A model generated the notes under the pieces. That model did no database searches. It worked only from the letters and a program-made list of their open reading frames with translations, and was not told the origin of the DNA. 64,000 bases of DNA from Dasypus novemcinctus. Taxonomy: Eukaryota > Chordata > Mammalia > Cingulata > Dasypodidae. The position numbers and the translations under genes were made by a program. Of the stretch, positions 59,086-64,000 are shown in pieces. The stretch spans positions 15,104,940-15,168,939 of the forward strand of contig NC_080676.1 of NCBI RefSeq assembly GCF_030445035.2. The letters are read 5' to 3'. How positions within the stretch are numbered: position 1 is the stretch's first letter; each line of letters begins with the position of its first letter.

Positions 59086-60579
59086 TTATTAAATTATAAA
59101 TATGGCTCAAAAGGTATTTTGTAGGAAACAGATCCCTTAAAACACCTTAAGTCATAGAGAAGAAAAAGGAGTTTTAAGACTACCTGTAAAGTAATTCTGC
59201 AAAATAAGTTGAATGGTTTTTACAGCATCTTCAATATCAAAACTCACTCTGAAAATCACCCAGCACCAAATGTGTCTATTTCATACCCCTAAAAATGGCT
59301 CAAATATCTGTTTTCTTGCACTCACAGTACTTGGCTTGATGGATTTCTAAAAAACACTCATACGAATGTGATTATTTCAATAATTGTGACTATGGTTGAA
59401 TCATAAATATTTGTATGTCTCTTTCATCCTAATAATGTTTACTATTTAAATGCATGTAAGAGAGAGAGGGAAATATTTAGTAGTATCGGGAAAAAATTGC
59501 CAACCTTGAGCACTTTATTCCTCTTGGTAGCTGATGTAGTTACTATCAACTTCATTATGCTTCAAAGGCTTGGAGATTTTGATAAAAGCAGTAAGGAGTT
59601 ATGAAAAAATGGCACATTCTTCATGTGCTTTCAACCAACAAGATTTAATTAAACATGGATCATATATTTTTATTTTTTTAAGCAAATCTTCTAAGTTGTC
59701 TGCTGTTATTGACAGCTTTCGTCAACAAGAAAAACGTATTTAGAAGGGAAAGACATGTATAGTATTTCCTGCTAAAATTGAAGAAGGAAGATAAATGAAA
59801 GAAATTAGGGTTTGAATGAGTTTTTTTCTCTGCCAATTCTAGTAAACATGCTGCCTTCCAAGAATCAACCAAATTTTCATAATTGTCATTACCATAGAAG
59901 AAATAATATATGAATGTGTCTCAAACTGCAGCTACCTCTTATCACATCACTGTAGCAAAGCCCTTTCCTCTGGCCTTGCTCTGCTATTGGCATGACCTAA
60001 GGTTCAGCCTGTGTGTGTGTGTTGGGGAGGGGGGTTGCAGGGGTGACCTCCTAGTGTAACTGATACACGGGGTTCTTCCCTTAGCGGAGTAACATACAAG
60101 GCTGGTCCATCCTTGAGAAATTTGTTCTCAAAGGAGCACCCCTGTCCCACAACTCCTCAGTGTCTTTCACTAGTCCTGAACCCATGAAGACTGCTTCACC
60201 TCAAGCTCTAACTCCATTCCTGGGGTGAGGGTGGTGGCAGGGAAGGGTCTCATATATTCTTATGAGGGCAAATACCACCTATATACTGAGGATTCCCATC
60301 TATCTCCCTCTAGGCAAACTCCTCTCCTGAACTTGAGCCTTAAACATCTAGTTGCCTCAAAGCTCTCTCAAATTCAGTATACCCAAATGAGCCCATCATC
60401 TTCCCCATAATACAAACATTCCTCTGTCCTAAGTCAGAAAATAAACTATAATACCATCAACCTAATTTCCCACAACAGAAATCTAGTTGCCACTGTTACC
60501 TCCTTTCCCTCTTCTCCCTGTATCCAATCACACACTTCTTTCTCCTTTTTTTCCTCCAGCATTCTCATTTGCTTACAAT
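59086..60579. other. No recognised gene
   Basis: Unique sequence with a GT microsatellite at about 60010-60025. No supported gene or repeat. Confidence 0.45.
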
Positions 60580-60990
60580 CTGCCAGATTCTCTTCCTACC
60601 TACACTGAAGAATACCCTGATATTATTCTTGGATTATTGCCATATCTTCCTAATTGATATCTTCTCCTCCATTTTTTTAAACCCCCTTCAACCAATTCCT
60701 TTCTGTAGGCAGATTGACCTTTTAAAAATGTACTCTGACAACTTCCCCAAACACTTCAGAAGTCTCTATTGCTCTTAAGGTGGAGTCTAACCCTTGACAT
60801 GGCTAACGAGGCCCCTGTAAACTGCCCCTACTCACCTATCTAGCCTTTAGCTCACCCCAGCCTCCTTTTCTCAGTTCCACCTATTACTTTTCCTTCAGAA
60901 CTCATTTAGATACTTCTTCCCCTGAAAGCTTCCCTTGGCATAATGTGCTTTATTGACAGACTTGGCTTCTCCTACTTAGAACTTCTAGTA
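60580..60990 (+). mobile_element. L2 3' fragment, sense
   Basis: 'tctattgctcttaaggtgga', 'tgacatggctaacgaggccc', 'ctcatttagatacttcttcc' and 'gaaagcttcccttggc' are L2 3' region text in sense orientation. Confidence 0.6.
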
Positions 60991-61014
60991 ATGTAATGCA
61001 ACTACATGTCTAAT

Positions 61015-61800
61015 TCTTATACAGAGATTTGTTTATTGTCCATTATATGCTAGGTGATATATTAGATTCAGGCAAATACGGCATTGAACAAAACACTTCC
61101 CGCTCTCATGGGTTTGTATTCAGTGAAGGATTGGATAGTGACAATGCCATGAGAAAGAATATTACAGGATAATAGGATAGAGTGTGACTGGAACAAGAAG
61201 AAATCTTTTATTCATGCTCATCAAGGAAGGCTTTTCAGATAAGGCAACACTGTAGCTTGAAGAAAGTAAGGGAGCAAGTGATGTGGGCTTTTAAAGAAAG
61301 AGCATTCCAAGAAGTAGGACAACACACACAAAGACCCAAAGATAGAAATGAGTTTGGCATGTTCCAGTAAAAGGAAAGAACAATGAGGCTAGAACAGACA
61401 AAGCAAGGGAGAGAGTGATAAGGATAATAAGCAGGGTGTTGGAGGGAAGAGAGCAGAGCGGGCATAGCACAATCATGAAGGGCATCGACAGCCCTAGTAT
61501 AGATTTTGGGTTTTATTCTGCCTGGAAAGGGAGGCAATGGAAAGTTTTGAACAGTGACTTAGAAAGATCACAAAGACTATAGGAGGCAAAGTTGAAAAAA
61601 AAACAAGACTGTTGTAGAAGTTACTGAAATCAGTAGTCCTGACAAGAGACGAAAGTGGCTTAGATTACTTTGCTGTTTTGGAGACCATGAGAATGGATGA
61701 TTTCGGAATATATTTTGAAGGTAAAACTAAAAGTATTTGCACATGGATCAGACACAAGATGTGAGAGAAAGAGAGGAATTAAAGTTCATGCCACATTTTT
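61015..61800 (-). mobile_element. L2 fragment, antisense
   Basis: 'tcaaggaaggcttttcagat', 'agagcattccaagaagtagg', 'aggctagaacagacaaagc', 'gggttttattctgcctgg' and 'aggcaatggaaagttttga' are the complement of L2 3' region text. It lies head to head with the sense copy at its left. Confidence 0.6.
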
Positions 61801-61931
61801 TGTCCAGACAACTAGCAGAGAAGAGTTAGCACTATATTGAGTTAGGAAAGACTTTGGCAGGGACAGATATAGGATCAAGAAATCAAGAATTCACTTTAGA
61901 ATTGGTAGGTTTAAGATGCCCATTCAATATC

Positions 61932-62388
61932 TGTTTCAGTTTCCTAGATGGCAAAACAAATACCATGTAATGGACTGGCTTAAACAGTGGGATTTTATTG
62001 GCTCACAGTTCTGAGGCTTGGAGAAGTACAAAATCAAGGCATCGTCAAAGCAGTACTTTCTGCTAGAAGATTTATGGTGCTCTGGGGTTGGCTGTCACAA
62101 ATACTTAGGCCTTGGCTTTTCAGGCACATGGCAGTACACATGATGGCCTCTCCCGACTTCCTGATTCCATTGGCTTTCAGCTTCTGGCTGCTCCACGTCT
62201 TTTTCTCTCTCTGGTTCTCTCTAGAAGGACTTCAGTAATAGGATTAAGATCCATCCTGACTGAATTGGCCCACACCTTAACTGAAAATAACCCCACCAAA
62301 GATACTATTTACAAGGGTTCACACCCTCAGGAGAATAGATTAAGTTTAAGAATGTGTTTTTCTGGTTACCTAGCTCAAAGCCACCACA
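61932..62388 (-). repeat. MaLR-like solo LTR, antisense
   Basis: 457 bp, TGTTTCAGTTTCC...AAGCCACCACA on this strand, homologous to 45649-46094. Flanks atatc and atact are only partly alike. Confidence 0.65.
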
Positions 62389-62459
62389 ATACTCAAGGGG
62401 AGATTTTGAGTACTAGAGGGACGTACAAATTGCAGTTCAAAGTAGACCTTCAGGCTTAA

Positions 62460-62590
62460 TTACTCCCTGAAATTAAACTGTGGGAGGACAGGGGCCTCTT
62501 TTAAAAAAATTATTAAATCCTTAAGCCTAGTATGTGCCTGCCATAGATTAGGTATTCAATAAATAATTGATATTTAAAGAATGAATATAT
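62460..62590 (+). mobile_element. L2 3' tip
   Basis: 'gtatgtgcctgccatagatt' followed by 'attcaataaataattgatat' matches the conserved end of L2. It may belong to the sense L2 at 60580 separated by later insertions. Confidence 0.5.
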
Positions 62591-62876
62591 AAAAGAATTT
62601 CTAGTGTCATAATTTCAAGAGGCTCTTAGGTAGCTTTTGTTGATTTCTGAGCTGACACCAAGTCTATGGTTTTATTTATTAAGAAAAAATTTGCATAGGG
62701 AATTTGAGGAAGTGTTCAGTCTAACAAAGTGTTCTCTGAAACAACAACATAAACAAAAACAATTATTTTCCCCTCACAAGTGGAAAGCTAGATAGAGTCA
62801 AGCCAGTTGAGTAATTATTTAGCTCCACAAATTTTTCTTTTCTTTTCTTTATTTTTCTAGTCGAAGTCTAGGTACA

Positions 62877-62965
62877 AATATACTTAAAGAACATTGTTTC
62901 TGCAGTCCACCTTATGATATGAATATACTTAAAGGACATTGTTTCTGCAGTCCACCTTATGATAT
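62877..62965 (+). repeat. 45-bp tandem duplication
   Basis: 62877-62920 and 62922-62965 are identical except for one base (aaagaac versus aaggac), period 45 bp. Outside the pair the flanks differ, so it is a clean local duplication and very recent compared with the surrounding decayed repeats. Confidence 0.9.
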
Positions 62966-63289
62966 CCTATTCATTTCCTCTTTGTAAACATAATTGAACT
63001 GGCCCTCAAAATCTAGATGTGGGCCCATCCAGTGTTTGCCTACAAAGTATTAAAAGAAAATGAATTCTCAAATTTTAAATAATGAAAAAAATTTTGCCTA
63101 GAGTTTGGATTTCTGCTCCTTTACAAATAAAAATTATAATATTGAGCAGCCCAGGGTCAGCCATCTGGCAAAACGTTAAATTGCAGGAGCCAAGTGGCTG
63201 CTGTGCCCTTAGAATGGTTATGCATTCTTCTACAGTCCCCATTTTTAAATGTTCTAATTAGCGTTATGTGAGACAAGGGTTGTAGACAA

Positions 63290-63715
63290 CTCAGAAATCA
63301 ATTGCTTGGGGACCAGGTGGGGGTAGGGAATAGGTAGCTAAGACCTAAAATGTACAGAGTTCCTATTTGGAAGGATGGAAATGTTTTGTTAATGAATGGC
63401 ATAACAGCATGAATGCAATTAACAGCACTGAAATATATGTCTGAATGTGGTTAAAGGAAGATTTGTTAGATTGTATACATGGTAATATACTAAAAAAATT
63501 TTTTAAGTCCATGAAATCTGCCCTACACAGTGAATGCTAAGTTAAACCATAGAGTATAATACATAGTACAATTATAAAAATGTGCTTTCATCAGTTGTAA
63601 CAAATGTACACACCAATGCAAGGTGTTAATGATAGGATGGTATTTGAGAATCCTGTCTTTGATTTTTCTGTAAACCCACAATTTCTCTGGTAAAAATAAA
63701 AACTTTTTTCAAAGA
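63290..63715 (+). mobile_element. L1 3' end fragment (xenarthran type)
   Basis: Homologous to 44285-44695 in the same orientation, ending 'ttttctgtaaacccacaatt' and an A/T-rich tail. Confidence 0.65.
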
Positions 63716-63719
63716 ATCA

Positions 63720-64000
63720 GCAGAAAAAACAAATCAGGGAAACTCTGGGGAAAATGACAGAGCAGGGAACTCAAACACTCAGTCCTACCAACGAAACAAC
63801 TATTAAACAGGAAGGGATTATCTGAAACAACTATTTTGAAATGCCAAAGGCCAGACGAACACTGTACAGCATCCAGGGAAGAGTGGGAGGAAGAGCCTGA
63901 TAAATTACAGTAAAGAACTGTACGGGACTGGGGCCCAGTCCTGAGCTAGCTGCCGACAGAAAGACACATAAACATCCACTTCCCTAAAAACAGGGGTGTG
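63720..64000 (+). mobile_element. L1 5' region, running out of the window
   Basis: 'gaaaatgacagagcagggaa' and the following text resemble the 5' start of the L1 at 24330-24400 ('gtaaatggcagatttagga'). Only the first 280 bases are present. Confidence 0.5.

Noticed and set aside
1-64000. CRISPR arrays, operons, bacterial promoters or rRNA genes
   Set aside because: None are present. The sequence is mammalian, and the short spaced repeats are microsatellites or retroelement tails.

Overview
This is vertebrate, specifically placental-mammal, nuclear DNA. It is AT-rich, packed with L1, L2, MIR, MaLR, Tigger and hAT relics, and has no bacterial-type gene layout. Several copies of a long tRNA-derived SINE ending in a G-run plus (AAAT)n tail look like the DAS-SINEs of armadillo. 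Together with an L1 lineage that has a distinctive long 3' UTR, they point to Xenarthra, most likely an armadillo (Dasypus). Family names come from recognition by eye, not from a database search.

I recognise no exon of a conventional multi-exon gene. The window reads as intergenic or deep-intronic sequence built from nested insertions. The two gene-derived loci are processed retrocopies. (1) At 11678-15453, minus strand, is a full-length, intronless copy of the MPZL1 (protein zero-related, PZR) mRNA with 5' UTR, an uninterrupted 209-codon reading frame, about 3 kb of 3' UTR, a poly(A) tail and a perfect 13-bp target-site duplication. It copies the splice form that lacks the ITIM tail. Its frame also runs on upstream to an ATG supplied by the insertion site. 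(2) At 27582-29346, plus strand, is a decayed KDELR2 retropseudogene sitting inside an L1.

Layout: 1-6.5 kb, MaLR-type LTR, MER5 fragments and an antisense L1 broken by an LTR and two SINEs. 6.5-9.5 kb, unique sequence plus a solo LTR with a 5-bp duplication. 9.7-11.6 kb, L1 3' ends. 11.7-15.5 kb, MPZL1 retrocopy. 15.5-24.3 kb, an antisense ERVL-like provirus with both LTRs, a tRNA-Leu-like primer site and a polypurine tract, hosting a nested solo LTR and a nested L1 tail. 24.3-33.4 kb, a plus-strand L1 hosting SINEs, an antisense L1 tail and the KDELR2 copy. 33.4-41.1 kb, further L1 pieces hosting a Tigger1 DNA transposon, an LTR and a MIR. 41-47 kb, DNA-transposon scraps, an L1 tail and three LTRs. 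47-56.7 kb, mostly unique, with a hAT MITE, MIRs and one well-preserved SINE. 56.7-59.1 kb, an L1 5' part with a SINE. 59-64 kb, L2 pieces, an LTR, a 45-bp tandem duplication and L1 ends running out of the window.

The MPZL1 retrocopy is the one element that could make a protein. If transcribed and translated it would give a secreted-pathway, single-pass immunoglobulin-fold membrane protein without the SHP-2-binding tail. The sequence alone does not show whether it is expressed.
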